Assembly: GCA_937995875.1 (NCBI GenBank)
Contig: CALKIW010000119.1
Location: 1-64,000, forward strand
DNA from: an uncultured Bacteroidales bacterium
GTDB lineage: Bacteria; Bacteroidota; Bacteroidia; Bacteroidales; Bacteroidaceae
Direction: 5' to 3'
DNA: 64,000 nt
Position 1 is the first letter of the stretch; each line of letters starts with the position of its first letter. The translations under genes were made by a program, and so were the position numbers. This document shows positions 9,309 through 17,073 of the stretch, piece after piece. Below the pieces are notes generated by a model that was not told the DNA's origin, did no database searches, and worked only from the letters and a program-made list of their open reading frames with translations.

Positions 9309-10283
9309 ATGCCTTCATTAAAAGAGATCAAGACCCGTAGAGCCTCTGTTCAGAGTACTCGTAAGATAACGAGTGCTATGAAGATGGTTGCTTCGTCTAA
9401 ACTTCATCATGCCCAGATAGCTATTCAGAATATGTTACCTTACTCCGAGCTGTTGGAACATATTCTCAAGGAGTTTCTGGCTTCTGAGCCCAATGCTCAG
9501 AGCAAGTTAGACGAAGAACGTCCTGATGTCAAGCGTGTAGCGTTGATAGTCTATTCGTCCAATGGCCCTTTATGTGGAGCATTCAATGGAAATATTATAC
9601 GCCAGACAAAGCAGATAGTTGACGAGTATAAGGCTCAGGGTATTAGTGAGATAACTATATATCCCATAGGCCGAAAGATTGCTGAGAAAGTTGCCAAATT
9701 AGGCTGTAAGTCTGCTGGAAACTTCATGGAATTGGCTGACAAGCCTAATGCTCACGATTGCAGTGAAATTGCTAAAGAAGTAGCAAAGAAGTATGCCGAT
9801 CATGAATATGATAGGGTAGAGTTAGTCTATCATCATTTTAAAAGTGCCGGCTCTCAAATTCTTACGCGTAAAACCTTCTTGCCTATCACTCTTTCTGTAG
9901 AGACTATTGGCGAAGACAATGATCGTGACCTTTCTTCCACATTGGCCACAGCTAAGGCTCAGGAATACCTTCGTAAGAAAGGGAAGAAAAGGGATGGCAG
10001 AAAGCAGGGAGAAGCTGAGCCACTCAACGATAATTTTATCGTGGAGCCGGATATGAAAACCGTGCTGAAGGTACTCATTCCTAAAATGCTCAACCTTATG
10101 GTCTACACAGCTTTGCTTGATAATGTTGCATCGGAGCATGCAGCCCGCATGGTGGCAATGCAGACCGCTACAGACAATGCTGATGAGCTTCTCAGAGACC
10201 TCAGCCTGCAATATAATAAGAGCCGTCAGGCCGCTATTACCAACGAGTTGCTTGACATAGTTGGTGGGGCTGTGGATAATTAG
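9309..10283 (+). CDS. atpG: F1Fo ATP synthase subunit gamma
   Basis: This is the rotor shaft, 324 residues. The N-terminal helix contains S-T-R-K-I-T-S-A-M-K-M-V-A-S-S-K, and the C-terminal helix contains M-Q-T-A-T-D-N-A-D-E-L-L with Y-N-K-S-R-Q-A-A-I-T, both diagnostic. It is about 35 residues longer than E. coli gamma because of a Lys/Arg-rich insert around residues 215-240. It is the last gene of the operon and is followed within 25 nt by a terminator. Confidence 0.96.
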   Translation: MPSLKEIKTRRASVQSTRKITSAMKMVASSKLHHAQIAIQNMLPYSELLEHILKEFLASEPNAQSKLDEERPDVKRVALIVYSSNGPLCGAFNGNIIRQTKQIVDEYKAQGISEITIYPIGRKIAEKVAKLGCKSAGNFMELADKPNAHDCSEIAKEVAKKYADHEYDRVELVYHHFKSAGSQILTRKTFLPITLSVETIGEDNDRDLSSTLATAKAQEYLRKKGKKRDGRKQGEAEPLNDNFIVEPDMKTVLKVLIPKMLNLMVYTALLDNVASEHAARMVAMQTATDNADELLRDLSLQYNKSRQAAITNELLDIVGGAVDN

Positions 10284-10306
10284 GACACTACGACAGATAC
10301 AGATAG

Positions 10307-10346
10307 TAGGAGATAATCACCCTTGAGGTGTTTGTCTCCTATTTTT
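10307..10346 (+). terminator. Terminator of the ATP synthase operon
   Basis: The inverted repeat TAGGAGA...CACC / GGTG...TCTCCTA, with small internal mismatches, is followed by TTTTT. It starts 24 nt after the atpG stop codon. Confidence 0.75.
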
Positions 10347-10563
10347 CGTTTTATCGTTTTCGTCGATTGAGCAGCTAAGTTTTTCGTTTTACTTTTAAAT
10401 CCTATATAAACTATTGTTATCGGTCAATGGAGAACACAGATGATATTTACTGGGGAGATAAAAGCTCAGTAGGCATTTACTTTAGGAGCGCATTGTACGT
10501 CCTACGATAGTGGTAACCATGTATTCACAAAACAGGATTGAAAACAGAAAGTTGGATGTAGGA

Positions 10564-10645
10564 ATTCTTCATTCTTCACTCCTCATTCTTTATTCTTCCC
10601 TTCTCATTCTTCATTCTTCTCTCCTCGTTCTTTATTCTTCATTCT
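10564..10645 (+). repeat. Pyrimidine-rich ATTCTTC tandem array
   Basis: About eleven imperfect 7-8-nt units (ATTCTTC, ACTCCTC, ATTCTTT, CTTCTC) form a strand-biased T/C-rich tract inside repeat copy 1. A shorter version, on the other strand, lies in copy 5 near 59395-59427. Such tracts can expand by slippage. Confidence 0.8.
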
Positions 10646-10750
10646 ATAAAATATATTTACCGTTTTTTGATCATTATTTTCGGGTCATCCAGCGCAAAAA
10701 GGGCTATGTTTTTTCGTCAAAATCGGGTCGGGTATTCCTAAAAATCGCAA

Positions 10751-10866
10751 GGGTGCTGCGATTGAGACTTTCTCATAACATGGTTAGGCCTTATCGTCAG
10801 CGCGGAAGAGCCTTAATCACACTGCGGTTGAAGCCTTGTCATCATGCCGTTTGATATTCAATCGCA
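10751..10866 (+). repeat. 22-bp dyad-symmetric subrepeat array, copy 1
   Basis: Four to five degenerate units with a 22-23-bp period. Each approximates GGCYTAAYCGCA then N then TGCGGTTRA, so each unit is itself an imperfect palindrome. Recognisable members include the ones around GGCCTTATCGTCAGCGCGG and GCCTTAATCACACTGCGG. The array ends in the shared segment TGCCGTTTGATATTCAATCG (10846-10865). Confidence 0.75.
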
Positions 10867-11384
10867 AGCGGAAAAATAGGAAAATAAAGGTCGGTTTTTC
10901 AAAAACGCTGACTGTCAGGCGTTTATAAACTATCGCAATTCTCGCGTATTTTGGACGAGGGCAAACTTATTTTTAAATAAGCAAAAATTAGAGGACCTTT
11001 TGTTCATATAATTTACCATTTCTAATTCTTAAGAATCTGCCTTCGGGTCAAGAAGACATTTTCAAGATTAACCTTCAGGAGTGCGTGAACATACAGTCTC
11101 TGCTTTGATGCAAACGTTTCTGCGTAGGCATAGCCATTATTTCAAAAAATGAATGTATGACTGTTTATGTACCAATGGGTTAAGCCTAACAATAAAATGG
11201 ATTTTTATGTTATTACAGCAGAGCCTCGAAGGAGTAATAAGTATGAGATAACTTAACCGTCTGTAATCGTGTGTGTAATCAGAGATTTTATCCTTTCTGT
11301 GGTTGGATTTTCAATAGCAAATAAGCAAGAACTATATATGCAAAATAGCGCGCTTTGCTTTCTTATTTTTATTTAGTCTAATGC

Positions 11385-11415
11385 TTGGTAGAGTCGAAAA
11401 ATAGTCTTAACTTTG
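11385..11415 (+). promoter_or_regulatory. Promoter of the Rep_3-family gene
   Basis: TTG at 11385-11387 and TAACTTTG at 11408-11415 are spaced 20 bp. Transcription would start near 11422, about 40 nt before the ATG at 11463. The promoter lies outside the repeat element, about 180 nt downstream of its right end. Confidence 0.6.
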
Positions 11416-11462
11416 TAAGCATCTTTATAGGAGAAAATGCGGCTAAAAGGTAGCACAAACCA

Positions 11463-12608
11463 ATGACAGAAGAGAATTCAACAATAAATCAGACAGTTAG
11501 AAAACGCAGGTCTACCTGGGCTGCCGCGAATGTTGGCAAAGGAAAAAAGCGCAAAGTGAAGCGTAATATTCCGTCTGACTTAATCCCCATCGAAGAAGAG
11601 ACTTGGTTGTTGCAGCCGATAGCGGTCACAATGATGCGCCATGATTATTCGCTCATCCAAATCAGAATTCTCGTAACGATTGTTGAGTTTATGCAAAGTA
11701 AACTCTATAGTATTCTGAATAAGAATTATAGACAGCCTGAAATTTTTTCGGACGCAGAACTGGATAACGACGGACGACTTGAAATCAAGACCCTGTTCAA
11801 AACACTTGGTGTAGACCCTAATCATTATCCGCAACTGAAAGAGAGCCTGAAGATGCTGGCTGCTATTCCGGTAGAGATTCCTTATAAAACCACTGACGGC
11901 AGGAATTACCTTAAAGTTACCAACCTTTGTGACGTCTATATTCCCGAAGACAGGGGCTTGTATGAGAAGTATGCCGTGTTGAAAATCGATCGTACGGTTG
12001 CTCAGCGGTTGGTATCTCTCGACTTGGGCTATCACAAGCTGGGCAAGCAGATTGTGTTTGCATGCCGCAATCGCTATACCCAGCGCATTTATATGTTTAT
12101 CGGAAGTTGGCTCGACAAAGGGGGTACGCGTATCAAGACGGAGGAATTTCGCAAGATGCTTCGATTGGAAGATAGTTATAAGCGTTTCAGTGATTTTACT
12201 CGTCGGGTGCTCGAACCGGCTAAGGAAGAATTGAAGTCATTGGCTGAGAACGGTTTTTGTGATTGCTATTTCGATTACGAAAAGCGTTATAATCACGGAC
12301 AACGTGGAGGAGAACCCGATGAGCTGCTGTTTCGTATCTATCGTCCGAAGAGCAAACTCAATCAGCAGTTGAATGATATTACCGATATGCAACGTAAACA
12401 ATTTACCGATATGCTGGTGCGCTACTTCAGTTTTGATGCCAATGTGGCCAACAAGATGAGTGAGCGCATCACTCCGGAAAATTATCAGAGCGCAGTGAAC
12501 AAACTTTTGGATCTGCGCAACAGACTGCGGTCAGACATCACCATCCACGATCGCGGAGCATACACCTATCGTGTACTTGACAATCTTTTTCGTGGTATTC
12601 AGGAATAA
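11463..12608 (+). CDS. Rep_3/RepB-family replication initiator-like protein
   Basis: This 381-residue basic protein matches plasmid initiators of the Rep_3 family by eye: a Lys/Arg-rich N-terminus (residues 13-36), a first winged-helix region at about 50-190 (L-I-Q-I-R-I-L-V-T-I-V-E, K-L-G-K-Q), a second at about 195-310 (R-Y-T-Q-R-I-Y-M-F-I-G-S-W, F-R-K-M-L-R-L, F-S-D-F-T-R-R-V-L-E-P-A) and a helical C-terminal tail. Plasmid homologues bind iterons and open origins. Here it lies among chromosomal housekeeping genes, 30 nt before DUF4494 and in line with yggS, fur and purA, with no plasmid genes nearby. It is therefore probably a domesticated chromosomal protein of unknown role. It sits directly downstream of repeat copy 1, whose 22-bp subrepeats are iteron-like in size. 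Confidence 0.8.
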   Translation: MTEENSTINQTVRKRRSTWAAANVGKGKKRKVKRNIPSDLIPIEEETWLLQPIAVTMMRHDYSLIQIRILVTIVEFMQSKLYSILNKNYRQPEIFSDAELDNDGRLEIKTLFKTLGVDPNHYPQLKESLKMLAAIPVEIPYKTTDGRNYLKVTNLCDVYIPEDRGLYEKYAVLKIDRTVAQRLVSLDLGYHKLGKQIVFACRNRYTQRIYMFIGSWLDKGGTRIKTEEFRKMLRLEDSYKRFSDFTRRVLEPAKEELKSLAENGFCDCYFDYEKRYNHGQRGGEPDELLFRIYRPKSKLNQQLNDITDMQRKQFTDMLVRYFSFDANVANKMSERITPENYQSAVNKLLDLRNRLRSDITIHDRGAYTYRVLDNLFRGIQE

Positions 12609-12638
12609 AATATAATTTAAAACAAAAATAAACAGTTC

Positions 12639-13157
12639 ATGAAATCCAGAACATCAGATTGGTTTGAGACCAAGATAAAATATGATAAGACCCAGGAAGA
12701 CGGGTCTATGAAAACCGTTGCAGAACAATATGTGGTGGATGCCCTGAGTTTTACTGAGGCAGAAGGAACGCTTATCGAAGAAATGTCAGCCTACATCAGT
12801 GGTGATTTCAAGATAGCGGGAATTAAGCCTGCACCTTATCATGAGATTTTTTTCAGCGACGACCCTAAGGCGGATAAATGGTATAAGGCCAAACTCTCGT
12901 TTATCACATTTGACGAGAAGAGCGAAAAAGAAAAACGTTCTACGGTGAATTACTTGATACAGGCTGCTTCTTTCCCCGGTGCAGTGAAAAGTATAGAAGA
13001 AGTGATGGGCGGCACAATGATAGACTACGTCATCACATCTGTGACAGAAACTCAGTTTATGGATGTGTTCCAACACACCATTAAGACAGAGAAAGAAGCG
13101 AGCGGCGATATGCGTGGAAACGATGTAGCAGAACAAATCAACAACAACGAAGCGTAA
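12639..13157 (+). CDS. DUF4494 domain protein
   Basis: This 172-residue protein begins with the family-typical M-K-S-R-T-S-D-W-F-E-T-K-I-K-Y and contains two repeated beta-rich stretches (K-Y-D-K-T at 14-18 and K-W-Y-K-A-K-L-S-F at 80-88). It has no signal peptide or membrane segment. DUF4494 is a Bacteroidota family without assigned function, usually next to yggS as it is here. Its stop overlaps the yggS start by one base (TAATG), so the two are translationally coupled. Confidence 0.85.
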   Translation: MKSRTSDWFETKIKYDKTQEDGSMKTVAEQYVVDALSFTEAEGTLIEEMSAYISGDFKIAGIKPAPYHEIFFSDDPKADKWYKAKLSFITFDEKSEKEKRSTVNYLIQAASFPGAVKSIEEVMGGTMIDYVITSVTETQFMDVFQHTIKTEKEASGDMRGNDVAEQINNNEA

Positions 13158-13831
13158 TGGAAGTAGATGTTGCTAAAAACTTGAATGAAGTGCTTGGCAA
13201 CCTTCCGAAGGGAGTACATTTGGTTGCTATCAGCAAGTTTCACCCCAACGAATATATAGAGGCGGCCTATGCAGCCGGCCAGCGGGTGTTTGGTGAGAGT
13301 CGAGAGCAGGAGTTGCGCGAGAAAGTGCAATCGTTACCTGATGATATAAGGTGGCATTTCATAGGCCACTTGCAGAGTAATAAAGTGAAATATATTGCGC
13401 CTTATATTTCTATGATAGACGCGGTGGACAGTGTTAAGCTCCTGAAAGAAATCAATAAGCAAGCGGGCAAGAACAACCGCGTCATTGATGTACTGCTCGA
13501 ACTTCATATTGCAGAAGAAGAAACCAAATATGGTTTCAGTTTTGATGCGTGTCGAAACATGCTTCGGGATGGAGAATGGAAGCAGATGCAGAACATTCGT
13601 ATCTGCGGATTGATGATGATGGCCAGCAATGTTGATGACGAGAGTCAGATTGCTGAGGAGATGAATATGGCGGCCGATTTCTTCGATGAATTGAAGCGTG
13701 ACTATTTTGCCGATGCTGATTATTTTTGCGAACGTTCTTGGGGAATGAGTCATGACTATCGCATTGCAGTGAAGTGCCGTTCTACTATGGTAAGGGTGGG
13801 AAGCCTCATATTTGGCCCAAGAGTATATTAG
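13157..13831 (+). CDS. yggS: YggS/PLPBP-type pyridoxal phosphate homeostasis protein
   Basis: This 224-residue cytosolic protein has the single-domain TIM-barrel fold of the family. The PLP-binding lysine is Lys27 in A-I-S-K-F, followed by F-G-E-S-R-E-Q-E-L, W-H-F-I-G-H-L-Q-S-N-K and the C-terminal S-W-G-M-S-H-D-Y / S-T-M-V-R-V-G-S-L-I-F-G phosphate-binding motifs. It is not an enzyme in the usual sense but buffers free PLP and affects amino-acid pools. It overlaps the preceding gene by one base and ends 4 nt before the Fur-family gene. Confidence 0.95.
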   Translation: MEVDVAKNLNEVLGNLPKGVHLVAISKFHPNEYIEAAYAAGQRVFGESREQELREKVQSLPDDIRWHFIGHLQSNKVKYIAPYISMIDAVDSVKLLKEINKQAGKNNRVIDVLLELHIAEEETKYGFSFDACRNMLRDGEWKQMQNIRICGLMMMASNVDDESQIAEEMNMAADFFDELKRDYFADADYFCERSWGMSHDYRIAVKCRSTMVRVGSLIFGPRVY

Positions 13832-13835
13832 TGCT

Positions 13836-14324
13836 ATGGTAAAAAATAAAAAGTTCGACAACGCGCGCAAGATTCTTGACGGGTATCTCGAAGCAACAGC
13901 CAAACGAAGGACCCCTGAACGTTATGCCATTCTTAAGGCCATCTACAATATAGACGGTCACTTCACAGTAGATGAGTTGAATAAGCTACTGGAGAACGAT
14001 AAGTTTGTAGTGAGCCGAGCCACACTTTACAATGCACTGCGGTTGTTTCAGAAGATTCATCTTGTGGTGAGACACCGCCTTGTAGACAAAACCAAATACG
14101 AGGCTGCATTGCGTAACGATTCCCATAGTCACCAGATCTGTACCATGTGTGGTAAGGTTACGGAAGTGGAGTTGCCGAAGGTGGAAGATGCGCTTAACGC
14201 ATCGCGTCTCCGTCGTTTCAGAAAAGAGGGCTTTACACTCTATATCTATGGTGTTTGCAGCAGCTGCCAAGCAAAACTTACACGGCAGCGTACAATGAAT
14301 GAAAGAAAACAGAATAGATCATAA
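13836..14324 (+). CDS. Fur-family transcriptional regulator
   Basis: This 162-residue protein has an N-terminal winged helix (about residues 15-85, with V-S-R-A-T-L-Y-N-A-L-R-L-F as the recognition region) and a metal-binding dimerisation domain. Two CxxC pairs, C-T-M-C (near 105-108) and C-S-S-C (near 144-147), form the structural zinc site. The His-rich stretch S-H-S-H-Q-I-C is the expected regulatory-metal region. The ATG at 13836 is chosen over an upstream in-frame TTG at 13812 that lies inside yggS. Whether it senses iron, zinc or peroxide cannot be told. It is followed 17 nt later by purA. Confidence 0.88.
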   Translation: MVKNKKFDNARKILDGYLEATAKRRTPERYAILKAIYNIDGHFTVDELNKLLENDKFVVSRATLYNALRLFQKIHLVVRHRLVDKTKYEAALRNDSHSHQICTMCGKVTEVELPKVEDALNASRLRRFRKEGFTLYIYGVCSSCQAKLTRQRTMNERKQNRS

Positions 14325-14341
14325 TAACTTTAATATAGCAT

Positions 14342-15622
14342 ATGAATACTGGAAAAGTTGATGTCCTGTTAGGACTGCAGTGGGGAGACGAAGGCAAAGG
14401 AAAGGTTGTAGACGTGCTGACTCCCAAGTATGATGTGGTGGCTCGTTTTCAGGGAGGCCCTAATGCTGGCCACACATTAGAGTTTGAAGGAGAGAAATAC
14501 ATTTTGCGTAGCATACCCTCCGGTATTTTTCAAGGGGGAAAGGTAAATATTATTGGCAATGGTGTGGTGTTGGCTCCCGACTTGTTTATGGGAGAAGCCA
14601 AAGATCTTGAGAAAAGCGGACATGAGTTGCAGTCACGTCTTCATATTTCGAGCAAAGCTCATCTGATCATGCCTACGCATCGTATTCTGGATAGGGCTTT
14701 AGAAGCTGCTAAGGGTAAGAATAAGGTGGGAACTACAGGTAAGGGCATTGGTCCGACCTATACGGATAAGATTAGCCGTAACGGTTTGCGCGTAGGAGAT
14801 ATCCTCAATAACTTTGAGCAGAAATACGCAGCACATAAAGAACGCCATCTGAAAATGCTGAAGTCCATGAATTGGACTGATTTTGAAGATTTGGAAAAGA
14901 CAGAGAAGCTGTGGATGGAAGGCATCGAATATCTGCGCAGTTTTAAGATTGTGGACAGCGAACATGAAATAAACAAACTGCTCAAGGAGGGCAAGAATAT
15001 ATTATGTGAGGGTGCACAGGGAACGATGCTTGATGTTGATTTTGGCAGTTATCCATTTGTTACATCAAGCAACACCGTATGTGCAGGAGCTTGTACGGGA
15101 CTGGGTATCGGTCCCAACAAAGTGGGTAATGTTTACGGTATCATGAAGGCTTATTGCACCCGTGTGGGCGCAGGTCCTTTCCCTACTGAACTTTTTGATG
15201 AGACCGGTAAACGTATTCGCGATCTCGGACATGAATACGGAGCAGTGACCGGACGTGAACGTCGCTGTGGTTGGGTAGATCTTGTTCAGCTACGCTATAG
15301 CATCATGGTGAACGGAGTAACCGAGCTCATTATGATGAAAAGTGATGTGCTCGACACATTTGATACCATCAAAGCATGTGTGCAATATGAATTGCCCGAT
15401 GGAACGGTCACCCCTGATTTCCCATACAATATAGACCATGTGAAGCCTATCTATAAGGAATTAAAGGGATGGAAGACCGACATGACGAAATTTACCGACG
15501 AGGACCAATTCCCAGAGGAATTTAAAGCATACGTTTCATTCCTCGAAGCAGAATTGGAGACCCCAATCAAGATTATCTCTATTGGTCCGGATAGAAAGCA
15601 AACTATAGTAAGAAACAAATAA
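14342..15622 (+). CDS. purA: Adenylosuccinate synthetase
   Basis: This 426-residue cytosolic enzyme joins IMP and aspartate using GTP, the first committed step from IMP to AMP. The GTP-binding loop Q-W-G-D-E-G-K-G-K is at residues 13-21, followed by F-Q-G-G-P-N-A-G-H-T and the second signature T-G-K-G-I-G-P-T-Y. Length is that of the family (about 430). hisS follows after 5 nt, so the two are one operon. Confidence 0.98.
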   Translation: MNTGKVDVLLGLQWGDEGKGKVVDVLTPKYDVVARFQGGPNAGHTLEFEGEKYILRSIPSGIFQGGKVNIIGNGVVLAPDLFMGEAKDLEKSGHELQSRLHISSKAHLIMPTHRILDRALEAAKGKNKVGTTGKGIGPTYTDKISRNGLRVGDILNNFEQKYAAHKERHLKMLKSMNWTDFEDLEKTEKLWMEGIEYLRSFKIVDSEHEINKLLKEGKNILCEGAQGTMLDVDFGSYPFVTSSNTVCAGACTGLGIGPNKVGNVYGIMKAYCTRVGAGPFPTELFDETGKRIRDLGHEYGAVTGRERRCGWVDLVQLRYSIMVNGVTELIMMKSDVLDTFDTIKACVQYELPDGTVTPDFPYNIDHVKPIYKELKGWKTDMTKFTDEDQFPEEFKAYVSFLEAELETPIKIISIGPDRKQTIVRNK

Positions 15623-15627
15623 TAATA

Positions 15628-16995
15628 ATGGGACAAAACAAACCATCCATCCCTAAGGGTACACGAGATTTCGGGCCCGAAGAGATGGCTAAAAGGAATT
15701 ATATATTCAATACCATTAAAGAAGTCTATGCTCTTTATGGTTTTCAGCAGATAGAGACACCTTCCATGGAAACCCTTCAAACCTTGATGGGGAAATATGG
15801 AGATGAAGGCGATAAACTGCTTTTTAAGGTGTTAAACTCCGGCAATTATTTCAAGGATATAACCGATGAGGAACTTCAGGAGCGCAATCCTTTACACTTG
15901 CAGACCAAACTCTGCGAGAAGGGACTGCGCTACGACCTTACTGTGCCATTCGCCCGCTATGTCGTGATGCACCGAGGAGAGTTGCAGCTGCCCTTCAAAC
16001 GCTATCAAATCCAACCTGTTTGGCGTGCCGATCGTCCGCAAAAAGGACGTTATCGTGAGTTCTATCAGTGTGATGCTGATGTGGTTGGGTCAGATTCGTT
16101 GCTCAACGAGGTAGAGTTGATGCAAATTGTAGACACGGTGTTCCAACGTCTGGGCATTCGGGTGCTCATCAAGATCAATAACCGCAAGATACTTACCGGT
16201 ATTGCTGAAGTCATTGGCGCACCCGACAAAATAGTAGATATTACGGTTGCTATCGACAAGTTGGATAAGATAGGGCTTGAAAATGTAAATGAAGAGTTGC
16301 GCAACGATGGTATTTCCGAAGAGGCAATAGCCAAGTTGCAGCCTATTATTGCCTTGCAGGGGACAAACGAAGAGAAGCTTGATACCATTACAAAGGTGCT
16401 GGAGGCTTCACAGATTGGTCTCAAAGGTGTGGAAGAAACTCGTTTTATCCTCGACACTTTGAAGCACGTAGGGTTGAACAGTGAAATTGAACTCGACCTC
16501 ACGTTGGCTCGCGGACTGAACTATTACACGGGAGCTATTTTCGAAGTTAAGGCTCTTGATACCCATATAGGCTCTATTACGGGTGGAGGACGCTACGATA
16601 ATTTAACGGGCATATTTGGTATGCCGGGACTGTCGGGAGTAGGAATTTCATTTGGTGCCGACCGTATTTACGACGTGCTCAACACACTCGATCTCTATCC
16701 TAAGGAAGCCGTTTCGGCAACACAACTGCTGTTTATCAATTTCGGCGAGAAAGAAACAGCCTACTGTTTGCCATTGATCGCCAAAGCCAGAGCCGCAAAT
16801 ATCCGGACGGAAATGTATCCGGACAAGGCCAAGATGAAAAAGCAGATGAGTTATGCTGATGCCAAACACGTTGCCTATGTAGCTCTTGCCGGAGACAATG
16901 AGATTGCAGAAGGCAAGGTGACACTGAAGGATATGACAACCGGTAAGCAGGAACTGATGACTATTGATGAAATAATAGACACCATCAACCAATAA
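15628..16995 (+). CDS. hisS: Histidyl-tRNA synthetase
   Basis: This 455-residue class II synthetase charges tRNA-His. Motif 2 region (R-Y-Q-I-Q-P-V-W-R-A-D-R and G-R-Y-R-E-F-Y-Q-C-D), the His-specific L-A-R-G-L-N-Y-Y-T-G and the G-G-G-R-Y-D-N-L motif are present, with an anticodon-binding domain from about residue 355. It belongs to the longer HisRS group with an extra stretch in the middle, as common in Bacteroidota. It ends in front of a hairpin terminator at 17020-17056. Confidence 0.97.
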   Translation: MGQNKPSIPKGTRDFGPEEMAKRNYIFNTIKEVYALYGFQQIETPSMETLQTLMGKYGDEGDKLLFKVLNSGNYFKDITDEELQERNPLHLQTKLCEKGLRYDLTVPFARYVVMHRGELQLPFKRYQIQPVWRADRPQKGRYREFYQCDADVVGSDSLLNEVELMQIVDTVFQRLGIRVLIKINNRKILTGIAEVIGAPDKIVDITVAIDKLDKIGLENVNEELRNDGISEEAIAKLQPIIALQGTNEEKLDTITKVLEASQIGLKGVEETRFILDTLKHVGLNSEIELDLTLARGLNYYTGAIFEVKALDTHIGSITGGGRYDNLTGIFGMPGLSGVGISFGADRIYDVLNTLDLYPKEAVSATQLLFINFGEKETAYCLPLIAKARAANIRTEMYPDKAKMKKQMSYADAKHVAYVALAGDNEIAEGKVTLKDMTTGKQELMTIDEIIDTINQ

Positions 16996-17019
16996 CGATG
17001 GAAAACTACTGAAGTATTG

Positions 17020-17056
17020 AGTCCTCGAATCTACGGACAGGATTCGGGGACTTTTC
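17020..17056 (+). terminator. Terminator after hisS
   Basis: A 12-bp stem, AGTCCTCGAATC with GATTCGGGGACT (one T-G pair), encloses a 9-nt loop and is followed by TTTT. It ends 18 nt before the start of the esterase gene. Confidence 0.75.
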
Positions 17057-17073
17057 ATATTAATCTACTTAGA

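Larger units (their letters stand above)
10441..11201 (+). repeat. Dispersed intergenic repeat, copy 1 (long form)
   Basis: This block of about 760 bp matches, in inverse orientation and with gaps, 58819-59589 (copy 5). Shared landmarks in order are: GATATTTACTGGG (10442), TACGAT.GTGGTAACCATG (10503-10520), a pyrimidine-rich ATTCTTC array, GCGCAAAAAGGGCTATG (10692), a 22-bp subrepeat array (10751-10866), a TATAAACTATCG / GCGTATTT end (10925-10980), TTTACCATTTCTAATT (11012-11027) and GTACCAATGGGTTAA (11169-11183). The shorter core (10655-10985) recurs in three further copies. Confidence 0.85.
10347..11384. other. Long gene-free gap holding repeat copy 1
   Basis: This stretch of just over 1 kb between the atp terminator and the Rep_3 gene holds no credible gene. 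Most of it (10441-11201) is the long form of the dispersed intergenic repeat. The last 180 nt up to the rep promoter are AT-rich without a clear feature. A 114-residue open frame at 10510-10854 is made of low-complexity repeat and is not called. Confidence 0.75.

Noticed and set aside
10510..10854. 114-residue open frame with I-L-H-S-S-L-type repeats
   Set aside because: It is the translation of the ATTCTTC tract and repeat core of the intergenic element, and the equivalent region of copy 5 does not keep the frame.
10441..11201. Insertion sequence or transposon
   Set aside because: No transposase frame and no clear target duplication can be seen; a non-autonomous element remains possible but unproven.
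10441..12608. Integrated plasmid with active origin
   Set aside because: Only the Rep_3 gene is plasmid-like; surrounding genes are chromosomal housekeeping genes and no mobilisation or partition gene is present.
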